A DNA stretch of 64,000 bases from Akkermansiaceae bacterium UBA6138 (GTDB taxonomy: Bacteria > Verrucomicrobiota > Verrucomicrobiia > Verrucomicrobiales > DEV007): positions 1 to 64,000 of the forward strand of contig DIVG01000005.1 of NCBI GenBank assembly GCA_002422425.1. The letters are read 5' to 3'. Both the position numbers and the translations under genes were made by a program. A model generated the notes under the pieces. It was not told the origin of the DNA and searched no databases. It saw only the letters and a list, made by a program, of their open reading frames with translations. Within the stretch, counting starts at the first letter, position 1, and each line of letters opens with the position of its first letter. This document shows, one piece after another, positions 24,521 to 33,296 of this stretch.

Positions 24521-27500
24521 TCACTCATGCGTGATCGCTTCGTCGAGGTTGAGCATCATGCTGGCGAGAGTCATCCAGGCGGCGATGGTGGGGGCTTTTT
24601 CCTTTCCCGGGGCCGGCTGCTGGCCGACGGTGGCGAAGCGAACGGCATCGTCGGGATTGGAATCGTAGTAGTCGAGGGCCTTGAGGCGTTCGCGATGGAG
24701 GACGTTCCGCTCGGCGGGTTCGAGCTCTCGACTGAGGACGTAGAGGGCGAGCCGGTTGAGGGCCGCGTCGGGCTGCGGTTCGCGGTTTACCGAATCAGCG
24801 AGGACCCGCGAGGCCTCGAGGATGCCGGTGTCGTTGAGAAGCGTGAGCGCTTGAAGTGGTGTGTTAGTCAGGTTCATGCGCACCTCGCAGACGCGACGCT
24901 GGGCGCTGTCGAAGAGGAAGGTGGGCGCACTGGAGCGGCGCCAGTAGGCGTAGAGTGTCCGGCGATACTGGGCAGGGCCGACACTGGGCTGATAGGTGTA
25001 GCGGCCCATAAAAATCTCTTCCCAGACGCCTTCGGGCTGCCAGGGTTTCACGGGCGGTCCGCCGAGGGCCGGATTGAGCAGGCCGGACGAACGCAGGGCG
25101 TTGTCGCGTATCATCCAGGCCGGGAGTCGAAAGCGCGGGGCGCGGGCGAGGAGCCGATTCGCGGGATCCTGCTCGAGCAACTCGCCGGTGACGTCGCTGC
25201 TCTGACGATAGGTTTCGCTCGTGGCGATGAGTCGCAGCAGGTGGCGGAGATCCCACCCGCTCTCGACCAGTTCCACGGCGAGCCAGTCGAGGAGATCGGG
25301 ATGAGTGGGGAGTTCCCCCTGCAGGCCGAAGTCCTCGGTCGACCGCACCAGTCCCTGACCGAACAATAACTGCCACAGGTGATTCACGGTGACGCGGGCG
25401 GTGAGAGGGTTCTCCGCATCGACAATCCACTTCGCGAGGTCGAGGCGGGTGCGGGACTGATCATCGGGACGGGGCAGAATGGCGGGAATGACGCCCGGTT
25501 GCACTTCGGCGCCCTTTGCGTCCCATACGCCGCGCTCGAGGATGTGGGTCTTGCGCGCTTCGGGACGTTCGCCGAGGACCATGACCTTTGTTTTTCCGGC
25601 CGCTTTTTTTGTCTCGGCGAGCTGGCGGTTTGCCTCGTTGAGCTGATTCAGGGTCTTTTGATACTCGTGATCATCGACAAGAAACTGGGCGAGAAGTCGT
25701 TTTCTCAGCGCATCGTCGAACTTTCCTTTCTTGCGAACAGCCTCTTCGAGAGGGGAGGGGTTGACGGATCGGACCGTCTCGCCGGACTCGTCCGTCGCCG
25801 AGATGCGGAAGCGTCCGATATTGGCGTCACCGCCGGTGGAGCGGTGGAAAAGGGCAAAGACCAGCTCTTCGTCCGGGGCGAGGCTGAGGGGCTCTTTCAG
25901 CTCAAAGACGGCGGTGTGCGGCTTTTTCGGGTCACTCGACTCGGTCGTCCATCCGTTGCGCGGATCGTCGTCGAGGGTGTCTTTGACGAGACCGTAGTTG
26001 CGGCCTTTCGCCTCGCGCTGGAAGTCCGCGACGGCCCCGCGCATGTCGATGTCGCGGACCTGCGACTCGCCTTTCCGTTTCACGAGGACCTTGACGTTGG
26101 TGAGGATAAATTCACCGTCCTTGCCGCGGCTGAGTTTCCCGTCAGTGTGGTCGGGGTGGGGGAACACCTCGAGTCGCCAACCGGTCATGCGCGGCGGGAG
26201 TTCGCTTGCGGCGACGGTGAGATGGTAGTCATCCTGATTCGGATGCGGTCCGCTTGCTTGCACGATGGCGTCTTCGTCGATGCGAAACTCCGTTCCCTCG
26301 ACGGACTTAACTGAGAGAGGGGTTGCCCCTTTCCAGGCAGTGTAATCGGCGGGCAGTTTTGTCAGGGTCTCGCCGAGCCAGGTTTCGAAGCGCTTTTCGG
26401 CGGCGGCGCGGGCGGCCCCTTCGACGGGCTTGATCGATCCGACGTGGGCGGTCATCTCCTCGACGGCACGCGGGGCGAGGGCGGACTGGTAGTCGAGGTA
26501 GGGGGTGGCCTTGTTCCCGGCGCTGCCATCCTCGTTGATGCTGTTAAAAAAGGCGAAGAGCCGGTAGTAGTCTTCGTGGCTGACGGGATCGAACTTGTGG
26601 GTGTGGCACTGGGTGCAGCCGAGGGTGAGCCCGAGCCAGACGGTGCCGGTGGTGTTGACCCGGTCGATGACGTAGTCGATGCGTGACTCTTCGGGATCGC
26701 GGCCACCCTCGCCGTTGGTCATGTGATTGCGGTGAAAGCAGGTCGCGAGGATTTGATCGGGCGTGGCATCGGGAAGAAGATCACCCGCAAACTGCTCGAT
26801 CGTGAACTGGTCAAAGGGCAGGTTGCGATTAAAGGCCTCGACGACCCAGTCTCGCCAGGGCCAGTTGGTGCGCTCGGCGTCGCCCTGGAAGCCGTCGGTG
26901 TCCGAGTAGCGGGCCGCGTCGAGCCACCACATCGCGAGGCGTTCGCCGTGGTGAGGTGAGGTGAGGAGCCGGTCGACCTCCTTTTCCCAGGCGTCGGGGG
27001 CGGAGCTTTCGGAAAAAGCGCGAACCTCCTCCGGCGTGGGCGGCAGACCGGTGAGGCCGAAGCTGAGACGGCGCAGTTGCACCTTGGGCGGGGCGGGCGG
27101 AGCGGGGTCGAGGCCTTCTTCCCGGAGCCGCTTACGGACAAAATAGTCAACAGGGTGGAGTCCGGCATCTGACAGGGTTGGGCGGACCGGTTTTTCAAAG
27201 GACCAGTGTTTGCCCCAGGTCGCGCCCTCCTCAATCCAGCGGCGCACGATGTCTTTCTCGGACTCGCTGAGGGCTTTGCGATGGGAGTCGGGGGGCGGCA
27301 TGATTTCGTCCTCGTCATCGGTGATGAGGCGCTGCCAGAGTTCGCTCGCGTTGAGATCGCCGGCGGCGATGATCTTCAGGCCGTCGCGGTCGCGTTTGGC
27401 TTCACCTTCTTCGTCGAGGCGCAGGTCGGCCTTTCGATGGCTCGGGTCAGGGCCGTGGCAGTGAAAACAACGATCCGACAGGATGGGAAGGACTTCGCGG

Positions 27501-27604
27501 CTGAAGCTGACCTTTTCCCGGGCGTTCGCCACGACACTGCAAGCCAGTGCGGCAAGGATGGCGGCTTGGGCCAGGGAGGTTCGGTGGGGGAATCCGATCA
27601 GCAT
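24521..27604 (-). CDS. PSCyt1-DUF1549-DUF1553 cytochrome c-type protein (PSD1 family)
   Basis: The protein is 1027 residues from the ATG at 27604. The open frame runs to 27892 but that part overlaps the divergent regulator and looks non-coding. A signal peptide (about 1-28) is followed by the planctomycete cytochrome c domain with heme site C46-F-H-C-H-G-P-D-P. DUF1549 comes next (about 140-345; L-T-G-L-P-P-T, G-E-R-L-A-M-W-W-L-D-A-A-R-Y, and a second C-T-Q-C-H near 331). A middle carbohydrate-binding-like region includes a run about W-R-L-E-V-F-P-H-P-D. DUF1553 is C-terminal (T-V-N-H-L-W-Q-L-L-F-G-Q-G-L-V, H-P-D-L-L-D-W-L-A). It is divergent from the PAS-AraC gene, heads the minus-strand group and is likely exported. 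Confidence 0.9.
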   Translation of the reverse strand: MLIGFPHRTSLAQAAILAALACSVVANAREKVSFSREVLPILSDRCFHCHGPDPSHRKADLRLDEEGEAKRDRDGLKIIAAGDLNASELWQRLITDDEDEIMPPPDSHRKALSESEKDIVRRWIEEGATWGKHWSFEKPVRPTLSDAGLHPVDYFVRKRLREEGLDPAPPAPPKVQLRRLSFGLTGLPPTPEEVRAFSESSAPDAWEKEVDRLLTSPHHGERLAMWWLDAARYSDTDGFQGDAERTNWPWRDWVVEAFNRNLPFDQFTIEQFAGDLLPDATPDQILATCFHRNHMTNGEGGRDPEESRIDYVIDRVNTTGTVWLGLTLGCTQCHTHKFDPVSHEDYYRLFAFFNSINEDGSAGNKATPYLDYQSALAPRAVEEMTAHVGSIKPVEGAARAAAEKRFETWLGETLTKLPADYTAWKGATPLSVKSVEGTEFRIDEDAIVQASGPHPNQDDYHLTVAASELPPRMTGWRLEVFPHPDHTDGKLSRGKDGEFILTNVKVLVKRKGESQVRDIDMRGAVADFQREAKGRNYGLVKDTLDDDPRNGWTTESSDPKKPHTAVFELKEPLSLAPDEELVFALFHRSTGGDANIGRFRISATDESGETVRSVNPSPLEEAVRKKGKFDDALRKRLLAQFLVDDHEYQKTLNQLNEANRQLAETKKAAGKTKVMVLGERPEARKTHILERGVWDAKGAEVQPGVIPAILPRPDDQSRTRLDLAKWIVDAENPLTARVTVNHLWQLLFGQGLVRSTEDFGLQGELPTHPDLLDWLAVELVESGWDLRHLLRLIATSETYRQSSDVTGELLEQDPANRLLARAPRFRLPAWMIRDNALRSSGLLNPALGGPPVKPWQPEGVWEEIFMGRYTYQPSVGPAQYRRTLYAYWRRSSAPTFLFDSAQRRVCEVRMNLTNTPLQALTLLNDTGILEASRVLADSVNREPQPDAALNRLALYVLSRELEPAERNVLHRERLKALDYYDSNPDDAVRFATVGQQPAPGKEKAPTIAAWMTLASMMLNLDEAITHE

Positions 27605-27673
27605 GGGAAAAGATGCCACGATGAGTCTGAATCGTCTTGTAGCGCACTCCGGTAAGTTTGGTATGTTTTGCCC
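27605..27673. promoter_or_regulatory. Divergent promoter region of the AraC regulator and DUF1553 operon
   Basis: Only 69 bp separate the ATG of the minus-strand DUF1553 gene from the ATG of the plus-strand PAS-AraC gene. Both promoters and any AraC operator must lie here or reach into the coding starts. I see no clear consensus -35/-10 pair, so the assignment rests on gene arrangement. Confidence 0.4.
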
Positions 27674-28435
27674 ATGCCCGCGCCGGATAAGCGACTTCAT
27701 TTTTACCGGCCTTTCTTCGAAAAGCGCCCCGCTGCGGCGGCGTTGATCGAGTTGTTCGACTATCTCCCCGGCGTGATCTTTTACGCGAAGGACCGCGAGA
27801 GTCGCTACATCGCGGCGAATCGCGCGATGCTCGTGGCAAAGGAAATCGAGGATCCCGGCGATCTTCTCGGTCGATCGGATCGCGACTTTCATCCGGCGGT
27901 GATGGCCGATGCCTATATTGCGGAGGACAGGCGGGTTATGGAAAAGGGTCGGTCGCTCACAAATCAGATCTGGTTCGTGGTGGACCGATCCGGTCGTCCG
28001 GGCTGGTTCAATTCAAGCAAGGTGCCTCTGCGCGACGAGGCGGGCGGGGTCATCGGGATCGCGGGCGTTCGTTATGCGATCGAGACGCCGGAGGATCGGG
28101 AAAAGCAGTTCCGCGGCCTCGCGCCCGTCATTCGTTATCTTGAGGAAAACTATACCTCGTCCGTTCCCATGAGTGAAATGGCGCGGCTTGCAGGAATTTC
28201 ATCAACCCATTTCAACCGGCAATTCATCTTTCTCTTTGGGATGTCGCCGATGCGTTTCCTTCATTCGTTGAGGGTTGAGAAGGCGAGGCAGCTGCTCATT
28301 CACGGCGATGCCGCAGTCGGCGAGATCGCCTTGGAGACGGGGTATCATGACCAGAGTCACTTCACCCGTCATTTTCGACGCCTCACCGGGATGACTCCGG
28401 GGCAATTCCGGACCCGGTTTCGCTCGAGGGAGTAG
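27674..28435 (+). CDS. AraC-family transcriptional regulator with an N-terminal PAS domain
   Basis: The protein has 253 residues from the ATG at 27674, two codons after a TTG in the same frame. A PAS domain occupies about 25-125 (L-P-G-V-I-F-Y-A-K-D-R-x-S-R-Y-I-A-A-N, then G-R-S-D-x-D-F and V-P-L-R-D-E-A-G). An AraC-type double helix-turn-helix occupies about 150-250, with M-S-E-M-A-R-L-A-G-I-S-S-T-H-F-N-R-Q-F and the second F-x-R-H-F-R-R-L-T-G-M-T-P-G-Q-F-R. The PAS domain is the likely sensor of a small ligand. The gene is divergent from the DUF1553-DUF1501 operon at a distance of 69 bp, which points to control of that locus and of itself. This PAS-AraC form is common next to such genes. 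Confidence 0.87.
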   Translation: MPAPDKRLHFYRPFFEKRPAAAALIELFDYLPGVIFYAKDRESRYIAANRAMLVAKEIEDPGDLLGRSDRDFHPAVMADAYIAEDRRVMEKGRSLTNQIWFVVDRSGRPGWFNSSKVPLRDEAGGVIGIAGVRYAIETPEDREKQFRGLAPVIRYLEENYTSSVPMSEMARLAGISSTHFNRQFIFLFGMSPMRFLHSLRVEKARQLLIHGDAAVGEIALETGYHDQSHFTRHFRRLTGMTPGQFRTRFRSRE

Positions 28436-28501
28436 GCTTTTGCCGGAGCGGGGGAGAGGTATTCCTGAGAATGCATGAAAGCAAGGGGGGCGACGGGAAA
28501 A

Positions 28502-29278
28502 TCAGGTCGCCGAGGTGAGACGCGCGATGGCCGGGAAATCGCGGCGCCATTTCAGCAGTTTTTCGCGGTCGATTACGGCTGAAATGACCGTGGCGGAATC
28601 ATCTGCAGCCGCAAGGATCTCGCCCTGGGGGCCGACGATGAGGCTCGCGCCCGGGTAGTCGAAGGCGGGGTCGCTGCCGGCGCGATTGACCCCTATGACG
28701 TAGGCTTGATTTTCTATCGCGCGGGCGCGCACGAGGGTTGTCCAGTGATCGACGCGAACCACGGGCCAGTTTGCGATGACGACGATGAGTTCGGCCCCCA
28801 TCGACGTAGCTGTGCGGAACGGCTCTGGGAAACGCAGGTCGTAGCAGATTAAGGGTGCCACTTTCCATTCGCCGATGGGATAGACGACCGGCGACGTTCC
28901 GGCAGGGTAGTAATTGCCTTCCGTCGCTCCGACAAAGGGATTCATCTTCCGGTAGCGGGCGACCTCCAAGCCGTCGGGGGAGTAGCAGGCGGCTTCGTTT
29001 GCGGCGGAGCCGGGTTCATCTCCTTCTCCTGCAACGCCGGCAATGACATGACACCGGTGCTTCTTCGCGAATCCGGAAAAGAACTGCGCCGAGTCGCCGT
29101 CAGCCGGTTCGGCCACGGCGGCAATGTTCATGGAAAAACCTGAGGTCGACAGCTCCGGGAAAACGACGAGCGAGTCTGCCCCAATCGGTTCAGTCTCCTG
29201 CGCCAGGGCTTCGATTCTCGAAAAGTTTGCGAACCGGTCTTCCCAGGCAATATCGGTTTGAAAGGCAAAAACTCTCAT
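28502..29278 (-). CDS. Nitrilase-superfamily hydrolase, omega-amidase (YafV) type
   Basis: The protein has 258 residues from the ATG at 29278; the frame extends to 29353 but the added 25 residues do not fit the fold. The catalytic triad is visible: Glu42 (F-P-E-L), Lys111 (R-Y-R-K-M-N-P-F) and Cys145 (I-C-Y-D-L-R-F-P). The C-Y-D-L-R-F-P motif is characteristic of the omega-amidase/YafV group, which deaminates alpha-ketoglutaramate-like substrates, a metabolite-repair role in the cytoplasm. The Y-P-A-G loop near 125 and the D-Y-P-G-A-S strand near 215 also fit the fold. It stands alone, divergent from the exonuclease-ligase gene. Confidence 0.85.
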   Translation of the reverse strand: MRVFAFQTDIAWEDRFANFSRIEALAQETEPIGADSLVVFPELSTSGFSMNIAAVAEPADGDSAQFFSGFAKKHRCHVIAGVAGEGDEPGSAANEAACYSPDGLEVARYRKMNPFVGATEGNYYPAGTSPVVYPIGEWKVAPLICYDLRFPEPFRTATSMGAELIVVIANWPVVRVDHWTTLVRARAIENQAYVIGVNRAGSDPAFDYPGASLIVGPQGEILAAADDSATVISAVIDREKLLKWRRDFPAIARLTSAT

Positions 29279-29401
29279 TTCCGAAGATGATGCGCAAAAG
29301 TCTCCGGGGCTATCGAATTTCCTCAAAATAACTGTCGGTGGGCGGGCCATCATTATCGGGCCGTTTTTGCGTCACGTTCGTAAACCAGGCAGAGAAACGA
29401 A

Positions 29402-32122
29402 ATGCCCGCCTTGCCCACCGATTTCGGAATCAGTCTCGACGCCGGGGATCCGCTTTTGACGGATTCCGGGTTATGGCTTGATCCGCATCGGGCGAGAGAC
29501 TTTGCTTTCATCTCTCATGCCCACGCCGACCACTTCGCGCCGCACCGTCGTATTCTTTGCTCGACGGTGACGCGGCGACTCATCGAGGGGCGCTTTGGCT
29601 CGGCGGCGAGGGCGAAATTCCTTAGCCTCGACTTTGGCGAGAGCCATCAGCTCGAAGGCGGCCATCGGGTCGAGTGCCTTCCTGCGGGTCACATTCCGGG
29701 ATCGGCGATGCTTTTTGTCGAGCGCGTCGAGGACGGGGCGACCCTGCTGCACACGGGCGATTTCAAAACCCGTGCCGCCCCTGGTGCCGAGCGGAACGAA
29801 CCACGTCGGGCGGATCATCTCATCATGGAGACGACTTTCGGTCTGCCTAAATTTTGCTTTCCGCCCGCCACTGACGTCATCGCCGCGATGACAAAGTATG
29901 CCCGCGAGGCGATCGAAGAGGGCGAGATACCCCTTTTTATGGCTTATTCCCTGGGGAAAGCGCAGGAGATTTTGCTTTCGCTTCACGCCGCTGCGCCCGA
30001 GCTGAAATTCCAGGTCCACGAATCGGTGGCGCGGATGAATGCGATAGTGGAAAAGTCAGGCTACGCTTTGCCGCCATGTCATGTTTTCGCCCCGAAGGAT
30101 CGATCGCCGAGCGGGCATGTCGTGATCCTGCCTCCGAGTGCCGGCCGCAGCCTTGCGGTGCGTCGGCTTCGCCGGAATGTGCGCCTCGCCATGGTGAGCG
30201 GTTGGGGGATGGAGCGGGGGGCACGGTATCGCTACCAGTGCGATGAGGTTTTCCCGCTCTCGGACCATGCCGGTTATGATGATTTGCTCGCCTTTGTTGA
30301 CGAGGTGAAGCCGCAGCGGGTTCATACCATTCACGGGTATTGTGCGGAGTTCGCCGCCGATCTGCGTCGTCGGGGGATTGAGGCCTGGCCTCTCGCGGGG
30401 GAGACACAGCGCGAGTTTGAGTGGGAGAACGGGACGGGCTTGAGTGCGGCTTACGGCCCTCCCCGGTTAGACGAGATGCCACGTCCGGAATCCGAGTTCG
30501 CGACGTTCACTGAAGTCGCCGAGGCGGTCGCTGCGGCGACGGGAAAGCTCAAGAAGCAGCAATTCATTGCCGACTATCTGCGCACGCTCGAGCCCGCGAC
30601 ACTTGCCCTTGCGGTGCGATTTTTCTCGGGCGCCGCTCTGCGGCGCGGAGTTCTCAATCTCGGTCCCGCGCTGATTCGTCAGGCTATCCTAGATCTCACG
30701 GGCTGGTCGATGGTTCGCTACCGGCAGGTCTCCTCGACTCAGGCTGACCTGGCGCGGACGGTCTGGCTCGCGCTGCAGGGCCGGACAGTGCCAAAACCGC
30801 ACTCCTTTGCGGAGCTGGATTCCCTTTTTGAAAGCCTCGCCGCCGAGTCGAGCCAGACCGGAAAGGTGCGGCGGCTGGGGGAGGCGCTTGAGGGTTTTCA
30901 TCACAGCGAGGCGGCGCTCGTCGTCGGGATTCTGCTCGGAGATTTGCGCATCGGGTTGAAGGTTGGCCTGCTCGAGGAGGCGCTCGCGCTCGCCTTCGGG
31001 CAAAAGGCCGACGAGGTGCGCGAGGCGCACATGCTGCTGGGCGATGCGGGTGAGACGGCGGTGCTGGCGCAGCAGGGCGATCTCGGCAGGGCGGGGGCGA
31101 GTTGGTTCACACCGGTGCGCGTGATGCTGGCCAGTCCTGAAGAGACGGCGGAGGCTATCGTCGCTCGTCACGGAGGGGCAGGGCGGATGCTCTGGCTTGA
31201 GGATAAATTCGACGGCATTCGCGCGCAGTTGCACCGTTGCGGCGACGAGGTCGGGATCTACTCGCGTGATCTGCGCCGTCTCGATAGCGAATTTCCCGAA
31301 TTGATTGCGGCGGCACGGGAACTCGATCAGGACGTGATTCTCGACGGGGAAATCATCGCGTCGGCGGAGGGAAAAAGACTCACCTTTTTTGACCTGCAAA
31401 AGCGGCTTGGGCGGCGTGACCTTCGACTTGATCAGGGGGATCTTTTTTTCGGTGAGGCCGTGCCGGTGCGGTTTATTGCCTTTGATCTGCTCGGAGTCGA
31501 TGGCGAGGGGTGGCTTGACCGACCTCTTGCCGAACGGCGCGTGATGTTGGAAAGACTGCGATTTCCTCCCGCGATGAGCTGCTGCGAGGTGCACCGCGCC
31601 GTCACTGCAGAGGAGGTGGACGAGGCCTTCAACGCGGCGAAGCGTCGCGACAACGAGGGGCTCATCGCAAAAGATCCGACGAGTCTGTATTCGCCGGGCC
31701 GCCGGGGGAAGCAGTGGCTGAAGCTGAAAAAAGCGATGCCCACGCTCGACGTCGTCGTGGTGAAGGCGCAGCAGGGGCACGGGAAACGCTCGCATGTTTT
31801 GAGCGACTACACCTTTGCGGTGCGTGACGAAGAGAGCGGGGCGCTGCGGGTCATTGGCAAGGCCTACTCGGGTCTGACCGATCTCGAGATCGAGGAACTG
31901 ACGACTGTCTTTCGCGAGAGCACGATCGAGAAAAATCGCGGTATCCACGTGGTCACGCCGGCGGTCGTTCTCGAGATCGCCTTTGACTCGATCAACGCGA
32001 GCAAGCGCCACGACTCGGGGCTGGCGCTGCGATTTCCGCGAATCAAGGCAATTCGGCGGGATAAAAGGGCTGCGGAGATCGACACGCTCGCGTATGCGCG
32101 GAAGCTCGCGGGACTGGGTTGA
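29402..32122 (+). CDS. Beta-CASP ligase-associated exonuclease fused to an ATP-dependent DNA ligase
   Basis: The 906-residue protein joins two enzymes that are normally separate. Residues about 1-340 form a metallo-beta-lactamase/beta-CASP exonuclease: H-A-H-A-D-H (39-44), H-I-P-G-S-A near 98-103, T-G-D-F and L-S-D-H-A-G-Y near 282. This is the ligase-associated exonuclease family. From about 375 the protein is an ATP-dependent DNA ligase, with the nucleotidyl Lys602 in E-D-K-F-D-G-I-R-A-Q, D-G-E-I-I near 653, N-E-G-L-I-A-K near 755 and W-L-K-L-K-K near 777. The ligase OB-fold is C-terminal. The usual companion helicase (Lhr) and MPE phosphatase are not nearby. A role in end trimming and sealing is inferred from the family. 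Confidence 0.9.
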   Translation: MPALPTDFGISLDAGDPLLTDSGLWLDPHRARDFAFISHAHADHFAPHRRILCSTVTRRLIEGRFGSAARAKFLSLDFGESHQLEGGHRVECLPAGHIPGSAMLFVERVEDGATLLHTGDFKTRAAPGAERNEPRRADHLIMETTFGLPKFCFPPATDVIAAMTKYAREAIEEGEIPLFMAYSLGKAQEILLSLHAAAPELKFQVHESVARMNAIVEKSGYALPPCHVFAPKDRSPSGHVVILPPSAGRSLAVRRLRRNVRLAMVSGWGMERGARYRYQCDEVFPLSDHAGYDDLLAFVDEVKPQRVHTIHGYCAEFAADLRRRGIEAWPLAGETQREFEWENGTGLSAAYGPPRLDEMPRPESEFATFTEVAEAVAAATGKLKKQQFIADYLRTLEPATLALAVRFFSGAALRRGVLNLGPALIRQAILDLTGWSMVRYRQVSSTQADLARTVWLALQGRTVPKPHSFAELDSLFESLAAESSQTGKVRRLGEALEGFHHSEAALVVGILLGDLRIGLKVGLLEEALALAFGQKADEVREAHMLLGDAGETAVLAQQGDLGRAGASWFTPVRVMLASPEETAEAIVARHGGAGRMLWLEDKFDGIRAQLHRCGDEVGIYSRDLRRLDSEFPELIAAARELDQDVILDGEIIASAEGKRLTFFDLQKRLGRRDLRLDQGDLFFGEAVPVRFIAFDLLGVDGEGWLDRPLAERRVMLERLRFPPAMSCCEVHRAVTAEEVDEAFNAAKRRDNEGLIAKDPTSLYSPGRRGKQWLKLKKAMPTLDVVVVKAQQGHGKRSHVLSDYTFAVRDEESGALRVIGKAYSGLTDLEIEELTTVFRESTIEKNRGIHVVTPAVVLEIAFDSINASKRHDSGLALRFPRIKAIRRDKRAAEIDTLAYARKLAGLG

Positions 32123-32815
32123 TCACTTCTTCCATCGCGAGGCCCACTCGCGGGCGTAGGATGCCGCGCCGGGCTTTTCCACGGTGGCTTTTCTATGATG
32201 GGCGAGGCGGTGGAGTTTCAGGTCGAGGAGGGTCTTTCCGATGACGAGAGTGGCGAGAAGGAAGACAGGCGAACCGAGTGCCTGTACTGCGAAGGCACCG
32301 AGGAGGATGGCGAGATGGAGGACGATGATGCGAGGATAGGGCGCTGCAATTTGCTCAAGGATGGAGCTGGCGAGGTTCTCTCCCCTGCCAAGGTAGTTCG
32401 CGAAAAAGGAGAAGCCATGACTCACGGCGAGGGCGAGGATGGCCCATTTCAGCGGACCGGCGAAGATAGCCAAGTTGGCGGTTGGAGAATTGATCTCGTT
32501 CGAATCACCGAGAAGAGCGAAGACAAAAACCCCATGTACGAGGCAGAACAACCCATAATGGAGGATGAAAAAGACTGAAATTGCGATTTTTGCGCGTATC
32601 GCGCCGGTTTCCCCATCCGGGGTGGCGACGGTGAAAAGACGAAAGATAGTAAAAAGGCCGATGACGAGGTTTTCCGCCCAGTAGACCGCGACGATCTCGA
32701 GAATGCTCCAGCCCCAGGCGAGCGCGCCGATCAGGGGGATGAGGTTGGCAAGAATGAGAAAGACCGCCGAAGAAGGCAGGCGGGCGGCGGGTTTAGATGG
32801 CAAATCGGGGTCCAC
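32123..32815 (-). CDS. Polytopic membrane protein of DUF6498 type
   Basis: This 230-residue protein has about six hydrophobic segments from residue 16 to about 200, with a basic tail. It starts at a GTG (32815); no upstream ATG is in the frame. Features include W-G-W-S-I-L-E-I-V-A-V-Y-W-A-E-N-L-V-I-G near 35-54, a membrane motif typical of DUF6498 proteins, and a short Asn/His-containing segment later. The function is unknown. Its stop directly abuts the stop of the exonuclease-ligase gene, so the two converge with no spacer. It diverges from rpmE. Confidence 0.7.
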   Translation of the reverse strand: MDPDLPSKPAARLPSSAVFLILANLIPLIGALAWGWSILEIVAVYWAENLVIGLFTIFRLFTVATPDGETGAIRAKIAISVFFILHYGLFCLVHGVFVFALLGDSNEINSPTANLAIFAGPLKWAILALAVSHGFSFFANYLGRGENLASSILEQIAAPYPRIIVLHLAILLGAFAVQALGSPVFLLATLVIGKTLLDLKLHRLAHHRKATVEKPGAASYAREWASRWKK

Positions 32816-32940
32816 GATCGATATCCTCCCGAAAATGCCTGCCGGGACAAGCGAAGTCTTCCGGGGATGTCAAATTTCCGCTTGATCCCCGTATCTTCCG
32901 CGACTAGTTTCGGCCCCTTCAAATTTTTTGGACCTCGATC

Positions 32941-33192
32941 ATGAAAGCGGACCTCCATCCCATCTATAAGGAAGCAGTCATTCAGTGCAACTGCGGCAAC
33001 GTCATCCAGACGCGATCGACGGTTTCAAATCTTCACATTGGTATTTGCTCGGGTTGTCACCCCTTCTTCACTGGTGAGCAGCGTTTCGTTGATACCGCCG
33101 GCCGCGTTGATAAGTTCCAGAAGCGTTTCGGCGATTCGAAATCCGCGGCGGACCGTCGCAAGAAGCCCAAGCTTTCCGACCTCAGCGCTTAG
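32941..33192 (+). CDS. rpmE: 50S ribosomal protein L31, zinc-binding type
   Basis: The protein has 83 residues. The N-terminus M-K-A-D-L-H-P-x-Y and the four-cysteine zinc site (C16, C18, C36, C39) mark the Cys-containing RpmE form and not the Zn-free paralog (RpmE2). L31 bridges the two ribosomal subunits. The C-terminal tail is rich in Lys, Arg and Ser. It is followed by prfA, a common pairing. The gap is 104 bp, and the AT-rich bases before the ATG carry a weak GGACC stretch in place of a strong SD. Confidence 0.96.
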   Translation: MKADLHPIYKEAVIQCNCGNVIQTRSTVSNLHIGICSGCHPFFTGEQRFVDTAGRVDKFQKRFGDSKSAADRRKKPKLSDLSA

Positions 33193-33296
33193 GCTGCAAG
33201 GGTTCGATTTTCAGGACGGTGATGATACCAGCGGGTGTCGTCACCGTTTTTTGTTGGCCTTAATTCCTCAAATCAAAGCCCGCATCCCTCCAGGCC

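Noticed and set aside
24322..24528. Short minus-strand frame reading through both REP copies
   Set aside because: Its sequence is just the translation of the palindromic elements and their spacer.
24473..26314. Two long plus-strand frames (24473-25369 and 25379-26314)
   Set aside because: Both are antisense to the large DUF1553 protein and contain no recognisable domain.
30689..32011. 440-codon minus-strand frame
   Set aside because: It is antisense to the ligase half, including the KFDG motif region, and has no domain.
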